The position numbers and the translations under genes are program-made. 64,000 bases of DNA from the NCBI GenBank assembly GCA_964586835.1, contig CAZPIC010000001.1, positions 69,876 through 133,875 of the forward strand, written 5' to 3'. A model generated the notes under the pieces. It ran no database searches, had not been told where the DNA came from, and worked only from the letters and a program-made list of their open reading frames with translations. Source of the DNA: CAZLYF01 sp964586835 (GTDB lineage: Bacteria > Bacillota > Clostridia > Christensenellales > Aristaeellaceae). This document shows positions 8,397 to 17,854 of this stretch, in pieces (within the stretch, counting starts at the first letter, position 1; each line of letters opens with the position of its first letter).

Positions 8397-9553
8397 AAAA
8401 ATGCTTTGGCGTCCTCCTGGTCCTGCTGGCTGTGGCGCTTGTCTGTGCCCAGGCAGAGGACCTGTCCCCCGAGGCTCTGACGGTTGCAGAGCTCAACAAC
8501 TTTACTCATTCTCTGGTGGAACGTGCCCTGGAAGACGGCCTACAGCCCCTCCGTGAGGACGGAGGCTTTGTGGCCAGGGGCGACGGCTATACGCTGCTTT
8601 TCCCGTCCGGAGACTTAAGTGCCGATACCGCGCTGAGCGGGGCCTTCCTCGTTCCAGGCATGGATGGCCGGCCCGTGGAATCCCTGCGCGGAATCCCGGT
8701 GGGCGAGAGTGTGGACGTGCTTCTTTCAGCTTTCCCCAATGACAACCCGTCCCTTGTGGGAACCGTGGACAACGCCGTGCTCTACATGCGAGGTGAGCTT
8801 CCGCTCCCTGTAAGCGTAGGCCTTGTCACGAGGGAGGGGCAGGATCTGCGGCTAGTGGAATACAGTGTGACCTACGCTGCGGACCAGGGCTTTCTCCAGT
8901 CAGGTATCCAATATACCTTAGATAACGGCCGCATCACCGCCATCCGCTACTTCGGGAGCAGCGAAACGGTGTCGAGCGAGGAGGTGAGCAAGGCCCTGGG
9001 AGAGCTGTCCGTCCTGCAGGAGGAGACGGTGTATTTTGCCTATGACACGGATCACCCCGGCCCGCTTGAAAGGGAGGACCTGACGCTCCTTTTTCTTGAC
9101 TTTCTGGACCTGAGCCCCGAAGCTGCTGCCACTTCCCTTGGCCCGCCTGTACATGAAGAGAGAATAGAGGATTCCACCGGTGAAATTATTCTCATTCAGC
9201 AGTGGGAGGCTGTTGAAATTGCCTTCACCTTTGACGCTGAAGGTGGTTTCCTGCTGGCGGATCGTTTCACGGTGTCTGCTGCAGGCGTTGAAGGCCCCCG
9301 AGGCATCCGCATTGGCAACAGCCTTTCCTTGGTGCTGATGCGCTTTGAACACGGCGAAGGGGCGCTGCCCCAGGAAAGCGCTGTCCTGTATGGCGATCCG
9401 GATGGCCAGACTGCACCCTTTGGTCTTCTGACCGTGGGGGACGGTGCCGCGCTGTTGCACTATGCTGTGAAGACAGAAGAGGAAACACAGGTAGTACTGA
9501 TCTGTTCCTTCATCGACGATATGCTTGTCGAAATGAGCCTCTCTCATCTATAG
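8393..9553 (+). CDS. Secreted protein of unknown function in the redox operon
   Basis: A 386-aa protein with a clear signal peptide (MKKCFGVLLVLLAVALVCAQA, probable cleavage after AQA). The Cys in ALVC has Val before it, so it is a poor lipobox. The mature part is acidic, without cysteines that would suggest redox chemistry, and appears to contain two related beta-rich halves: GIPVGESVDVLL near 105 and GIRIGNSLSLVL near 320 look like repeated elements. I do not recognise the family. It overlaps the 4Fe-4S gene by four bases (ATGA), so it belongs to the same operon and may be a substrate or partner of the thiol system. Confidence 0.7.
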   Translation: MKKCFGVLLVLLAVALVCAQAEDLSPEALTVAELNNFTHSLVERALEDGLQPLREDGGFVARGDGYTLLFPSGDLSADTALSGAFLVPGMDGRPVESLRGIPVGESVDVLLSAFPNDNPSLVGTVDNAVLYMRGELPLPVSVGLVTREGQDLRLVEYSVTYAADQGFLQSGIQYTLDNGRITAIRYFGSSETVSSEEVSKALGELSVLQEETVYFAYDTDHPGPLEREDLTLLFLDFLDLSPEAAATSLGPPVHEERIEDSTGEIILIQQWEAVEIAFTFDAEGGFLLADRFTVSAAGVEGPRGIRIGNSLSLVLMRFEHGEGALPQESAVLYGDPDGQTAPFGLLTVGDGAALLHYAVKTEEETQVVLICSFIDDMLVEMSLSHL

Positions 9554-9619
9554 GCGATCAGCTGTTGAGGGGGATGCGGGGGCGTCCCTGGGACAGAGGC
9601 TTTCGCCGGAGAAGACTTC

Positions 9620-12430
9620 ATGAAGATCGACCTGAGCTGTCCTGTCGAGCTGTGGCACTTCCGGATGCCCACACAGGGGCACCCGGAAGTCAGACTGCAG
9701 CTCTTCAACCTGTCTGATAAGACGGTTACGAGCATCCAGGCAAGCTTTGCCTGCTATGGCCAGCGCGATGAAAGGCTGTCCAGGCAGGTGGAGCGGGTTT
9801 TGGGGCTTCGGGGAGAAAGCCGTTCGGTGTTTGAGGTAGCTGTCCTGATCGAAGATGGACCCCAGGCTGCCAGGATGGACTTCATCATCGAAAAGCTTTG
9901 GTTCATAGACGGGACTGTCTGGCGTCGCGATCCGGGAAACATGACAGAGTACAGGGAGAACTTCCTGCCGCGTGGCAAGCAGCTGGAAATGCTGCGCCAT
10001 ATAGCGGGGAGCGACGCCGTCGGCTATCCAAGCGATCAGGGGGCTGTCTGGCTGTGCATCTGCGGCAGGCCAAACCCCGCAAGCCTGACCGACTGTGCGC
10101 GCTGCGGACGCGACAAACATGAAGTATTCACGCGCTATCACCAGGCGGCTATAGAAACCATTATCTTTGAAAAAGAGAGTGTCCTTGAAGAGAGGGCGCG
10201 CAGGGCCAGGGAGGAAGCGGGGAGGCGCGAGAAGGAACGCGAGGAAAGGGAGCGCAGAGCCTACAGGCGCAGAAAACGCGCCCTGACAGCCGGCGCCGCG
10301 GTGGTCCTGTTGGCTGGAACGGCGTATGCTGTTTATTTTCACGGCATCCCCGCATATCGTTATTATCGTGCTGGACAAGAGCTCAAGGACGGGAAATGGT
10401 CTGAAGCCAGAGAGATCTACCTTTCTCTGATGGATTACCATGACAGCCCTGAAATGGCAAAGGAAAGCGACTATCGCCGCGCGAAGGAACTTGTAGACAC
10501 AGGGACCATTATGGCGCTCAGGACTGCGCAGGATGTGTTTGTGTCGCTGGATGGGTATGCAGACAGCGCGGAGCTTTCCAGACAAACCGCGTATCTGCGC
10601 GCGGACAAGCTACAGCAGTCCGGAGACTATGCCCAGGCGGTCGCGGAATTTTCTCAGTTGGGGAGCTACAGGGACGCGGCTGCGCGTGTCCTGCGCGGTG
10701 AATACGAGTGGGCACTCAAGCTCATGGAGAACCTGGACTATCTCTTAGCAAGGGAGAAGCTTCAAGCGCTGGGAGACTATGAAAACGCATCCGCTCTGGC
10801 GGATGAATGCCTTTTCAGGCCTGCGCTGACCCATCGGGAAAACAAGGAGTTCGCGCAGGCAGTCGATCTTCTTCATAAGGCTGCCGATCAGGAGGCTGCA
10901 CGCCTTCGGCTGCAGGAGTGCTACTATCTGTGGGGAGAGGAACTGATGCAGGCGGAAGCTTTCGACCTGGCTGCGGAGAAATACCTCCTGGCAGGCGAAT
11001 ATCTGGACTCTTTCCGCAAGGCGGCTTCCTGTCTGTATGAACCTGCGCTCAGGCTTCTTCAGGCGGGCGAATATGCCGCCGCAAAGGAGAAATTTGACAA
11101 GGTGCCCTCCTTTGAGGACGCGGCGCTTTTATCCGAGGAATGCTCCTATCATCTGGGTCTTGCCGCTGTGGAACGAGGCAGCCTGGACGAAGCTGTTGAT
11201 TATCTGGAAGCGGCGCCTCATGTGGAGGCTGCCCAGGAAGCCCTGGGACAGGCGCGATATCTGTCTGCAGAGGCAGCGCTGGCAAGCGGCGATGCCGCGC
11301 GCGCCCTCCAGTTGTTTATTGCCGCGGGCGCCTATGGGGATGCTGGGGAGCGCGCTCAGGAGTTGCGCTATACCCAGGCCAAGGCCGCGATGGACCGCAG
11401 GGACTATGCTGCTGCCATCGAAGCCTTTGAGGCAATGGAGGGTTACAGAGACAGCGAAGAGGAATTGCTGCTGGCCAGGTACAGCCGCGCTGCGTCCCTG
11501 CTTGAGATCGGTGAATACATCCTGGCAGCGGATGAGTTTACGGCGCTCAAAGGATATGCGGACAGTGCGACGCGGCTTCAGCAGGCACGGTACGCGCTGG
11601 CGCAACAGGCGCTGGAGAGTGGCGACTTTTCGGAGGCGGCTGCCGGCTTCAAAGCCCTGGGCGACTATGAGGATGCAGCGGAACAGTTTGAGGAGAGCCT
11701 GTACCGAAAGGCGCTCTTGGCCCTTGAGCAGGAGGATCTGGACGGGGCTGTCGAGCAGCTTAAGGATATCCTCGGATACAAGAACGCGACGGAGCTCTAC
11801 CAGGGTGCGGTGTACGCGACGGCGTCCCGCCTCCGGCAGGAAGGTCGCTTTGGTGCCGCTGCGGAGCAGTTTGCCTTGATCGGAGGCTATCTGGATGCAG
11901 CGGAACAGAGCGAAGCCTGCTATGATGTGTATTATGCCGACTCCTATCATACAGCTTCGGAGGCCATGGCGAAGAAGGATTACAGGACCGTTGTCGAGGC
12001 GCTCCATTCCCTCGACAAGACGAACCCGGGGGAGAAGTACGGGGATATCCTGTCCATGTACGAGCAGGCCAACTACCTCTACGCCAACGAGCTTTACAAC
12101 GCGGGAGATCCATATGGAGCCCTGCCCTATTACCGAAACATCCCCGACTACAAGGATGTAAGCCGAACGAAACTGACGCGCGTCCCCTATCGTATCATCG
12201 GCGTGTGGGAGACCGCCAAGGGCCTGAGGATGGAGTTTCGCGATGACGGTAGCTGCGCGATCGACGGTAAGGAACAGTACTATTTTGCAAAGAACTACCA
12301 GCTCAGGACGGGTCGGCGTGCGGATGAACTCACGGAGGATTACGGCATCGTCCACCTGACGGACAAAAGCCTGACCTTGCGCTACATCAAGACCAAGACC
12401 GTATACAAGATGGCCAGGATCGGGGAATAA
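9620..12430 (+). CDS. Zinc-ribbon, single-span membrane protein with a long TPR-like repeat domain
   Basis: 936 aa in four parts. Residues 1-140 form an uncharacterised beta-rich domain. A zinc ribbon follows with Cys146, Cys148, Cys159 and Cys162, then a very basic/acidic helix (about 180-220) and one membrane span (221-240). Roughly residues 245-850 hold about 15 degenerate 35-40-residue helical repeats of the form 'AxxxxxxGDYxxAxxxFxxLGxYxDA'. A C-terminal beta domain ends the protein. The orientation suggests a cytosolic zinc ribbon and an exterior solenoid. The start follows GGAGA by about nine bases. The next gene overlaps its stop by one base. Probably an envelope scaffold; no enzyme motif is seen. 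Confidence 0.75.
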   Translation: MKIDLSCPVELWHFRMPTQGHPEVRLQLFNLSDKTVTSIQASFACYGQRDERLSRQVERVLGLRGESRSVFEVAVLIEDGPQAARMDFIIEKLWFIDGTVWRRDPGNMTEYRENFLPRGKQLEMLRHIAGSDAVGYPSDQGAVWLCICGRPNPASLTDCARCGRDKHEVFTRYHQAAIETIIFEKESVLEERARRAREEAGRREKEREERERRAYRRRKRALTAGAAVVLLAGTAYAVYFHGIPAYRYYRAGQELKDGKWSEAREIYLSLMDYHDSPEMAKESDYRRAKELVDTGTIMALRTAQDVFVSLDGYADSAELSRQTAYLRADKLQQSGDYAQAVAEFSQLGSYRDAAARVLRGEYEWALKLMENLDYLLAREKLQALGDYENASALADECLFRPALTHRENKEFAQAVDLLHKAADQEAARLRLQECYYLWGEELMQAEAFDLAAEKYLLAGEYLDSFRKAASCLYEPALRLLQAGEYAAAKEKFDKVPSFEDAALLSEECSYHLGLAAVERGSLDEAVDYLEAAPHVEAAQEALGQARYLSAEAALASGDAARALQLFIAAGAYGDAGERAQELRYTQAKAAMDRRDYAAAIEAFEAMEGYRDSEEELLLARYSRAASLLEIGEYILAADEFTALKGYADSATRLQQARYALAQQALESGDFSEAAAGFKALGDYEDAAEQFEESLYRKALLALEQEDLDGAVEQLKDILGYKNATELYQGAVYATASRLRQEGRFGAAAEQFALIGGYLDAAEQSEACYDVYYADSYHTASEAMAKKDYRTVVEALHSLDKTNPGEKYGDILSMYEQANYLYANELYNAGDPYGALPYYRNIPDYKDVSRTKLTRVPYRIIGVWETAKGLRMEFRDDGSCAIDGKEQYYFAKNYQLRTGRRADELTEDYGIVHLTDKSLTLRYIKTKTVYKMARIGE

Positions 12431-13638
12431 TGCGAAACCTGATTGCCTGGTACCGCGGGCAGACGGAAGTCCGTGAACCATATATCCCTCCGCTCGACGG
12501 GGTGCGAGTGGGCTTTGTCTTTCTCATCGCAGCTTATCACTTCTGGCAGCAAAGCTGGCTCACACCTGTTTTTTCGTTGCCGGGGGGCAGGGTCAGCTTG
12601 GATTTCCTGTTAAGGACAGGATATGTCTGGGTGGATGGGCTGATCCTTCTCAGCGGTTTTCTTGTCTACCTCCCCTATGCCCGTGCACGGGAGGACATGC
12701 AGCCTTCGCCCCCCGTGTTGCCCTTTTATAGGCGACGCCTTGTGCGCATTGTTCCTTCTTATCTGCTCAACCTGACGGTCGTCTTCCTCGTGGTGGCGTT
12801 GCCTGAAAACCGTTATGCCTCAAGGAACGAGGCGGTGGCAGACATCCTCGCTCACCTGGGTTTCGCCCACACGCTTTTTCCTTTCAGCTATCTGAACACA
12901 CCGCTCAACGGCGTGCTCTGGACGCTGGGAGTGGAGATGCAGTTTTACCTGATCTTTCCCGTGTTGGCCCGTAGCTTCAGAAAAATGCCCCTGGCAAGCT
13001 ATATAGCCTTGTCGCTGATCGCCTTCGGTTTTCGAGCCTACGCCTCGTCGCTCCCGGACAGCGCGATGTTCTTTAACCAGGTCCCTGCCTTTTTGGACGT
13101 GTATGCCAATGGCTTTGTGGCTGCATCCGTGTTCGTATCGCTGCGAAAGCGCATGAAGGAGGATGCCTGGACGCGTGTGCTGATGACGGCCTGCGCAGCT
13201 GTTGCCCTGAGCGCCCTGATCGCCCTGCTGAAGGACCAGGCTGCCCAGGGCAGCATGCAGGCGATCCGGCAGGGGCAGATGGACCGGCGCTTTGTTCTCT
13301 CCGTCCTCCTGTCTTTGTTTATTCTGGGAGTCTCGCTGGGATTGGGCGGTGTTCGCCTTCTGTTTGGGAATCCCCTGACCCGTTTTTTAAGCCAGATATC
13401 GATGCAGTTCTATCTGTGGCATCAGGTGCTGGCGTTAAAACTGCGCGTCTGGGGCTTGCCTGCATCTTCTGTGGAGCACCCCAACCAGGCGGGAGACAGG
13501 CGGTGGCAGGTGGGCTATCTCTTGTTGTGCTGGCTGGGCTCCCTGGCGTTGTCGACTCTCGTGACCTATGCCTTTGAACGCCCCGTTGCCAGGCGGTTGC
13601 GCCATACGAAGAGTAAAACCCGGAAAGGAAGAAAATAG
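12430..13638 (+). CDS. Membrane acyltransferase family 3 (OafA-like)
   Basis: A 402-aa polytopic membrane protein of the acyltransferase-3 family, which O-acetylates or acylates cell-surface polysaccharides and related molecules. The N-terminus has the family's PPLDGVRVGFVFLIAAYHFW segment, including the catalytic-type His in the first helix; RRLVRIVPSY follows near residue 100, and about ten hydrophobic spans are visible. Its ATG overlaps the stop of the preceding repeat protein by one base, so the two are translationally coupled. The acceptor may therefore be something organised by that scaffold. The acceptor is not predictable from sequence. Confidence 0.85.
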   Translation: MRNLIAWYRGQTEVREPYIPPLDGVRVGFVFLIAAYHFWQQSWLTPVFSLPGGRVSLDFLLRTGYVWVDGLILLSGFLVYLPYARAREDMQPSPPVLPFYRRRLVRIVPSYLLNLTVVFLVVALPENRYASRNEAVADILAHLGFAHTLFPFSYLNTPLNGVLWTLGVEMQFYLIFPVLARSFRKMPLASYIALSLIAFGFRAYASSLPDSAMFFNQVPAFLDVYANGFVAASVFVSLRKRMKEDAWTRVLMTACAAVALSALIALLKDQAAQGSMQAIRQGQMDRRFVLSVLLSLFILGVSLGLGGVRLLFGNPLTRFLSQISMQFYLWHQVLALKLRVWGLPASSVEHPNQAGDRRWQVGYLLLCWLGSLALSTLVTYAFERPVARRLRHTKSKTRKGRK

Positions 13639-13641
13639 ACG

Positions 13642-14775
13642 ATGGATCCAAGAGTAGAGAAGCTGGCGGAGCTGCTGGTTACTTACAGCCTTCGGCTTGA
13701 GCGAGGGGAAACGGTTCTTATTGAGGATCGGGGGATCGCCTCGGAGCTGGACACCGCACTGGTGCGGGAAGTGTACCGCGTGGGCGCTCATCCCTTGCTT
13801 AGCCTGACCGACCCACGGACGGAGCGCACACTCCTCCTTGGTCTAACGCAGGCGCAGGCCGACCTGATGGCTGAGCTGGATGCCGGGCGCATGAAAAGGT
13901 GCCAGGCTTATATCGGCATCCGTGGCGGAGACAATGCCTATGAGACGGCGGATGTGCCGGAGGAGAAGAAGCGGCTGTTCAGCCTGCACTATATGGAACC
14001 GGTGCATCACCGTATCCGTGTCCCCAAGACCCGGTGGGTTGTGCTGCGCTACCCGGGGCCGTCTATGGCACAGCAGGCAGGAATGAGCACGGAGGCCTTT
14101 GAGGACTTCTACTTCCGTGTGTGCACAATGGATTACGCTCGCCTAAGCCACGCCATGGACGCCCTGGTTTCAAGGCTGCGTACTACAGACCGGGTGCGCG
14201 TGAAGGGCGTCGAAACGGATCTGGTTTTTTCCGTGAAGGGCCAGCCTGTGATCAAGTGCGACGGGAAGCTCAACATCCCGGATGGGGAGGTGTTCACCGC
14301 GCCGCTCAGAGACAGCATTTCCGGGAGCATTCGCTTCAACGCCCCTTCTCTGTACCAGGGTGTTCTCCATGAGAACATCCTTCTTCGCTTTGAGAAGGGA
14401 CGCATCGTGCATGCGGAGGGCAGCCAAAGCGAGCTTCTCAACCGCATCCTCAATACGGATGAGGGCGCCAGGGGCGTGGGCGAGTTTGCCCTTGGCGTGA
14501 ACCCCTACATCACCCGACCCATGAAGGATACGCTCTTTGACGAGAAAATTGCGGGCTCCCTTCACCTGACACCGGGGAACTGCTATGATAACTGCCCAAA
14601 CGGCAACCACAGCGCGATACACTGGGACATGGTCCTTATTCAGACGGAAGAGTATGGCGGCGGAGAGCTGTGGTTTGACGACGAGCTAGTCAGGAAGGAG
14701 GGTCGGTTCGTGGTGGAGGAACTCAGGGGCTTGAACCCCGAAGCATTTGTGAAAGAGGGTGAACAGGCAGGTTGA
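13642..14775 (+). CDS. Aminopeptidase, M29 family
   Basis: Cytosolic metallo-aminopeptidase of the M29 (AmpS/AmpT) family, 377 aa, removing N-terminal residues from peptides. The conserved M29 frame is readable: ETVLIEDRG near residue 22, NIPDGEVFTAP near residue 212 with the catalytic-region Glu, GEFALGVNP near 280, and the C-terminal GNHSAIHWDM with metal-binding His residues. The ATG at 13642 is preceded by AAGGAAG and lies 3 bp after the acyltransferase stop. It is therefore probably the last gene of that transcript, though unrelated in function. Confidence 0.9.
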   Translation: MDPRVEKLAELLVTYSLRLERGETVLIEDRGIASELDTALVREVYRVGAHPLLSLTDPRTERTLLLGLTQAQADLMAELDAGRMKRCQAYIGIRGGDNAYETADVPEEKKRLFSLHYMEPVHHRIRVPKTRWVVLRYPGPSMAQQAGMSTEAFEDFYFRVCTMDYARLSHAMDALVSRLRTTDRVRVKGVETDLVFSVKGQPVIKCDGKLNIPDGEVFTAPLRDSISGSIRFNAPSLYQGVLHENILLRFEKGRIVHAEGSQSELLNRILNTDEGARGVGEFALGVNPYITRPMKDTLFDEKIAGSLHLTPGNCYDNCPNGNHSAIHWDMVLIQTEEYGGGELWFDDELVRKEGRFVVEELRGLNPEAFVKEGEQAG

Positions 14776-14784
14776 AGTCACGCG

Positions 14785-15541
14785 GTTTTGTTTCCGGGGG
14801 CCGTTTCAGAGCTTCCCGTGCGCCTGGGTCTCCCCGACAACAGCCCTGAGTGGAAGCGTCTGCCTGTTCTCCTTTGCCCGGGAGGCGGCGTTTGCTTTCG
14901 TTCTTTTCTTAAAGAAGAACCTGCAGCCCTGAGGGCGATGGCTCCGGGCTTTCCTGTCTGTGCCGTCGGGTAGGCCTTGGGCCACAAACCTTCCCTACAG
15001 CCCTGTTTCAGCCGCTCAGATCGATTGCCTGAGCCAGGGTGGATGCCAAGGGTCAGCCTGATGGGTTTTCTGCCGGTGGCCCTCTGGCCGCCTCTACCGT
15101 TGTCTTCTGGTCCGGCCGCACTGCGCCCGGATCCCCGGGCAGAAAGTGGCCATGATGAGGTTAGACGCCCTGACTCTTTGCGATCCTGTGATGATCCCGG
15201 TTGAGGCTGCCCAGGAGGAGTCCGTGCAGAACCTGCTTGGGCCGGGGGACGCCGCGTTCAGGGGGATGGATTTTTGCGAAGAACAGCTGATCGACGACGT
15301 CTCCTTGACCTTTGTCCTACACCCCTGGGAGGAGGAAGTGCTGTCTGTTGAGAACCCCCTGCTTGTTGTCCCTGCCCTCAGGCGCCATGGGATCCTCGTG
15401 GAGCTTCATGGGCTTGCTCGCGGGACACAGGGCCTGTCGCAGTCGGGCGCGAAGGGGGTCGGCTCGAAGGTCGAAGGCTTTGTATGGCCTGAAGGTACTG
15501 TCTGGATGGGCAAGGCTGTGCGAGGGCTCAGGCGGTGGTAA
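14785..15541 (+). pseudogene. Decayed alpha/beta hydrolase (acetyl-xylan-esterase-like), at least two frameshifts
   Basis: The 760-bp space between the aminopeptidase and hemW reads as one esterase split over three frames. Frame 1 (14788-14973) has PVLLCPGGGVCF, the oxyanion-hole segment. Frame 3 (14991-15155) has FPTALFQ, then a TGA at 15030 where the family has Trp, then GFSAGGPLAAS with the nucleophile Ser elbow. Frame 2 (15146-15541) has LTLCDPV, SVENPLLVVPALRRHG and a C-terminal VWMGKAVRGLRRW. The catalytic-Asp position reads Glu and the His position reads Gln. The remaining length (about 250 codons) equals an intact family member, so decay was by point changes rather than truncation. 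Confidence 0.75.
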
Positions 15542-16683
15542 GCCCGATGGGGCTGTATGTACACTTTCCCTTTTGTGCGAGGAAGTGTGCGTACTGTGAT
15601 TTTCCTTCCTATGAGGGCAAGCTGGGGCTGAGGGAGGCCTACACGGCCGCCGTCTCAAGGGAAATACGAGCCCGGGCTGAGTGTGCCGGACACCCTGCCG
15701 CGGGCACCGTCTACCTGGGCGGGGGAACGCCGTCATTGATGAGACCGGGGCAGATCCTGTTGGTCCTGCAAACACTCAGAGAGGCTTTTCAAATCCTTGA
15801 AGGAAGCGAGGTCAGCTGTGAGGCCAACCCTGGCACGGTCGCGGAAGCCTTTCTGGAAGCTGCTGTACAGGGAGGCGTGAACCGGCTATCAGTGGGCGCT
15901 CAGAGCAGTGAGACCCCTATCCTTCAGATCCTTAAAAGGAGGCATGGCTGGCCCGATGTGGAGAAGACGGTTCGGAGAGCCCGCGCTGCCGGTATTGAGA
16001 ACATCAGCCTCGACCTTATGCTGGGGATTCCCAACCAGACGCTCCGCGGTTTTGAGGAGACCCTCGATGCAGCCCTGGCCCTGGCGCCTAAGCACCTAAG
16101 CTGCTACGCTCTGATTCTGGAGGAAGGGACCCCCCTCCGGCACGCAGTGGAGGAGGGAAGCCTGGCACTACCGGACGAGGAGGAGACGGTTGCCATGTAT
16201 GACCTGGCCGTTAAAAGGCTTGATGCGGCAGGCCTTCGGCAGTACGAGGTCAGCAGTTTCGCCCTTGAGGGCTTTGAATGTCGGCATAATGTCGACACCT
16301 GGACACGCGTCCCCTACCTGGGCTTTGGCGTCGCGGCGCACAGCCTTGAGCGCTCTGACTTGAGGCGGTCAAACCCCACAGGGATCGACGGGTATCTGAG
16401 GGGAGAGCCCCCTCACTATGAAACGCTGGAAAAGGAAGAGGCGATGTTCGAAACGGTCATGCTTGCCCTGCGCATGAACCGGGGGCTGTGCGAGGAGGCG
16501 TTTTTGCAGGCGCATGGCGAGGCTTTCGTCGACAGGTACCCGCAGGCTGTTCGCCGCGCCCTGGAGGGCGGCTTCGCTGAGCGGCGAGGGGGTTTCTTCT
16601 GTTTGACACGTCGTGGCATGGATGTAATGAACGCAGTGCTCACCGATTTTCTGCAAGAAGAAAGGGCTTCGGCACGGGAATGA
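15535..16683 (+). CDS. hemW: HemW-like radical SAM protein
   Basis: Radical SAM protein of the HemW family (once annotated as oxygen-independent coproporphyrinogen oxidase), now regarded as a heme chaperone; 382 aa. The iron-sulfur motif CARKCAYCDF lies at residues 13-22, followed by the SAM-binding GGGTPSL loop and the family segments LSVGAQS and SCYALILEEGTPL. GTG 15535 is used because GAGGG lies eight bases upstream; ATG 15547 is an alternative that loses four residues. The gene begins within the last codons of the decayed hydrolase. No porphyrin biosynthesis genes are nearby. Confidence 0.9.
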   Translation: MVSPMGLYVHFPFCARKCAYCDFPSYEGKLGLREAYTAAVSREIRARAECAGHPAAGTVYLGGGTPSLMRPGQILLVLQTLREAFQILEGSEVSCEANPGTVAEAFLEAAVQGGVNRLSVGAQSSETPILQILKRRHGWPDVEKTVRRARAAGIENISLDLMLGIPNQTLRGFEETLDAALALAPKHLSCYALILEEGTPLRHAVEEGSLALPDEEETVAMYDLAVKRLDAAGLRQYEVSSFALEGFECRHNVDTWTRVPYLGFGVAAHSLERSDLRRSNPTGIDGYLRGEPPHYETLEKEEAMFETVMLALRMNRGLCEEAFLQAHGEAFVDRYPQAVRRALEGGFAERRGGFFCLTRRGMDVMNAVLTDFLQEERASARE

Positions 16684-16738
16684 ATGCACTCGGACCCGCG
16701 TTATATGTACAAATGAGGCAGTGGGAGAGGAGAACGCC

Positions 16739-17854
16739 ATGAAACAGCTGCGTTTTTGCCTTTGCTGTCTGGCTGCGGTTACGCTGGCCCTGGCGCCTGT
16801 GGATGCCGGCGCCAGTGCTGCGTTTGCTGTGATCAGAAACGCCGACCGTGTCAACGTTCGCGCAGGCCCCGGAACGGGGACTCAGTTGCTTGGAAAGGTG
16901 AACCGGGGGGCCTGGGTGGAGCTGATCGACCGTCAGCCTGGATGGATCCGGTGTCGGGTTGTGGTGGGCCAGCTAACAGGATATATCAGCGCGAGCTATC
17001 TGGAGGAGAGCGGGGGATCTTCTTCCACCGCGGTGGTCAATAACCCCTCGGCGTCCCAGTATCTGAATTTGCGCCTCTACCCGTCCTATTCTTCGCCGGT
17101 GCTCAGGACCTACAGAAACGGTGCGACTTGTACGGTGCTCAGCGGGAGTGAAGGCTGGTTCCATGTGGAAATCGACGGTCAGCGCGGCTATTTCAGGGGT
17201 GAATACCTTCGTTTTGCAGACGGAGGTTTGGGTGAAACGGTTGAGATTTTCAGTGCGAATGGCGGCAGAGTCAATCTGCGCACAGGGCCCTCCTATTCCT
17301 ATCCCGTCGCCGGCCAGTTCGCTCCTGGCACGCGGGTTACCGTACGCTTGAAGGGGAACGTGTTCTGGCAGGTTACGGTGGGCAGCGCCGCCGGGTTCAT
17401 AGACAGCGGATTTTTAAGGTGTAGTGCCTCTGCGGGCGATAGCAGCTGCTTATATAACGCCTATGTGACCCCTACGGGCGTGGGACTCAACCTGAGGGAA
17501 CAGCCATCCACGGACGCGAGGGCACTTGGCGTCTACCCTGGCAACACCAGGCTTCTGGTCAAAGAGCAGGGAAGCCAGTGGTGCCGCGTGAAGGTGCTGA
17601 GCGATGGCAGGGAAGGATATATGATGACAGCTTTTCTAACGCTCACCGGTCTGCCCGCGGCTGCGGCCAAGGTGGTCAGGCACCCCGACAAAACCTATGT
17701 CAACCTCAGGGCGACGCCCGGTGTCTCGGCAGGAAACATCATCGCGCGCGTCCCCCACAACAGCCTGGTCGCAGTGATTGCCCCGGGAGGGACGTGGACA
17801 AAGGTCGCCTACGGGAGCGCCACAGGCTTTATGATGAGCGCTTTTCTAAAATGA
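16739..17854 (+). CDS. Secreted protein with five SH3-like domains
   Basis: A 371-aa exported protein: a signal peptide to about residue 29, then five bacterial SH3 (SH3_3-type) units, each with a VNVRAGPGT/LNLREQPST-like strand and a GYISASYL/GFMMSAFL-like end. Such domains usually bind peptidoglycan peptides or wall components. The start at 16739 follows GGGAGAGGAGA; an upstream in-frame start at 16721 is less likely. The ATGA overlap with the next gene couples it to a PIG-L deacetylase, suggesting joint work on wall glycans. No catalytic domain is present. Confidence 0.85.
   Translation: MKQLRFCLCCLAAVTLALAPVDAGASAAFAVIRNADRVNVRAGPGTGTQLLGKVNRGAWVELIDRQPGWIRCRVVVGQLTGYISASYLEESGGSSSTAVVNNPSASQYLNLRLYPSYSSPVLRTYRNGATCTVLSGSEGWFHVEIDGQRGYFRGEYLRFADGGLGETVEIFSANGGRVNLRTGPSYSYPVAGQFAPGTRVTVRLKGNVFWQVTVGSAAGFIDSGFLRCSASAGDSSCLYNAYVTPTGVGLNLREQPSTDARALGVYPGNTRLLVKEQGSQWCRVKVLSDGREGYMMTAFLTLTGLPAAAAKVVRHPDKTYVNLRATPGVSAGNIIARVPHNSLVAVIAPGGTWTKVAYGSATGFMMSAFLK

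Noticed and set aside
15146..15541. 131-codon ORF as an independent small gene
   Set aside because: It aligns with only the C-terminal half of an alpha/beta hydrolase whose other parts lie upstream in other frames, so it is part of a pseudogene.
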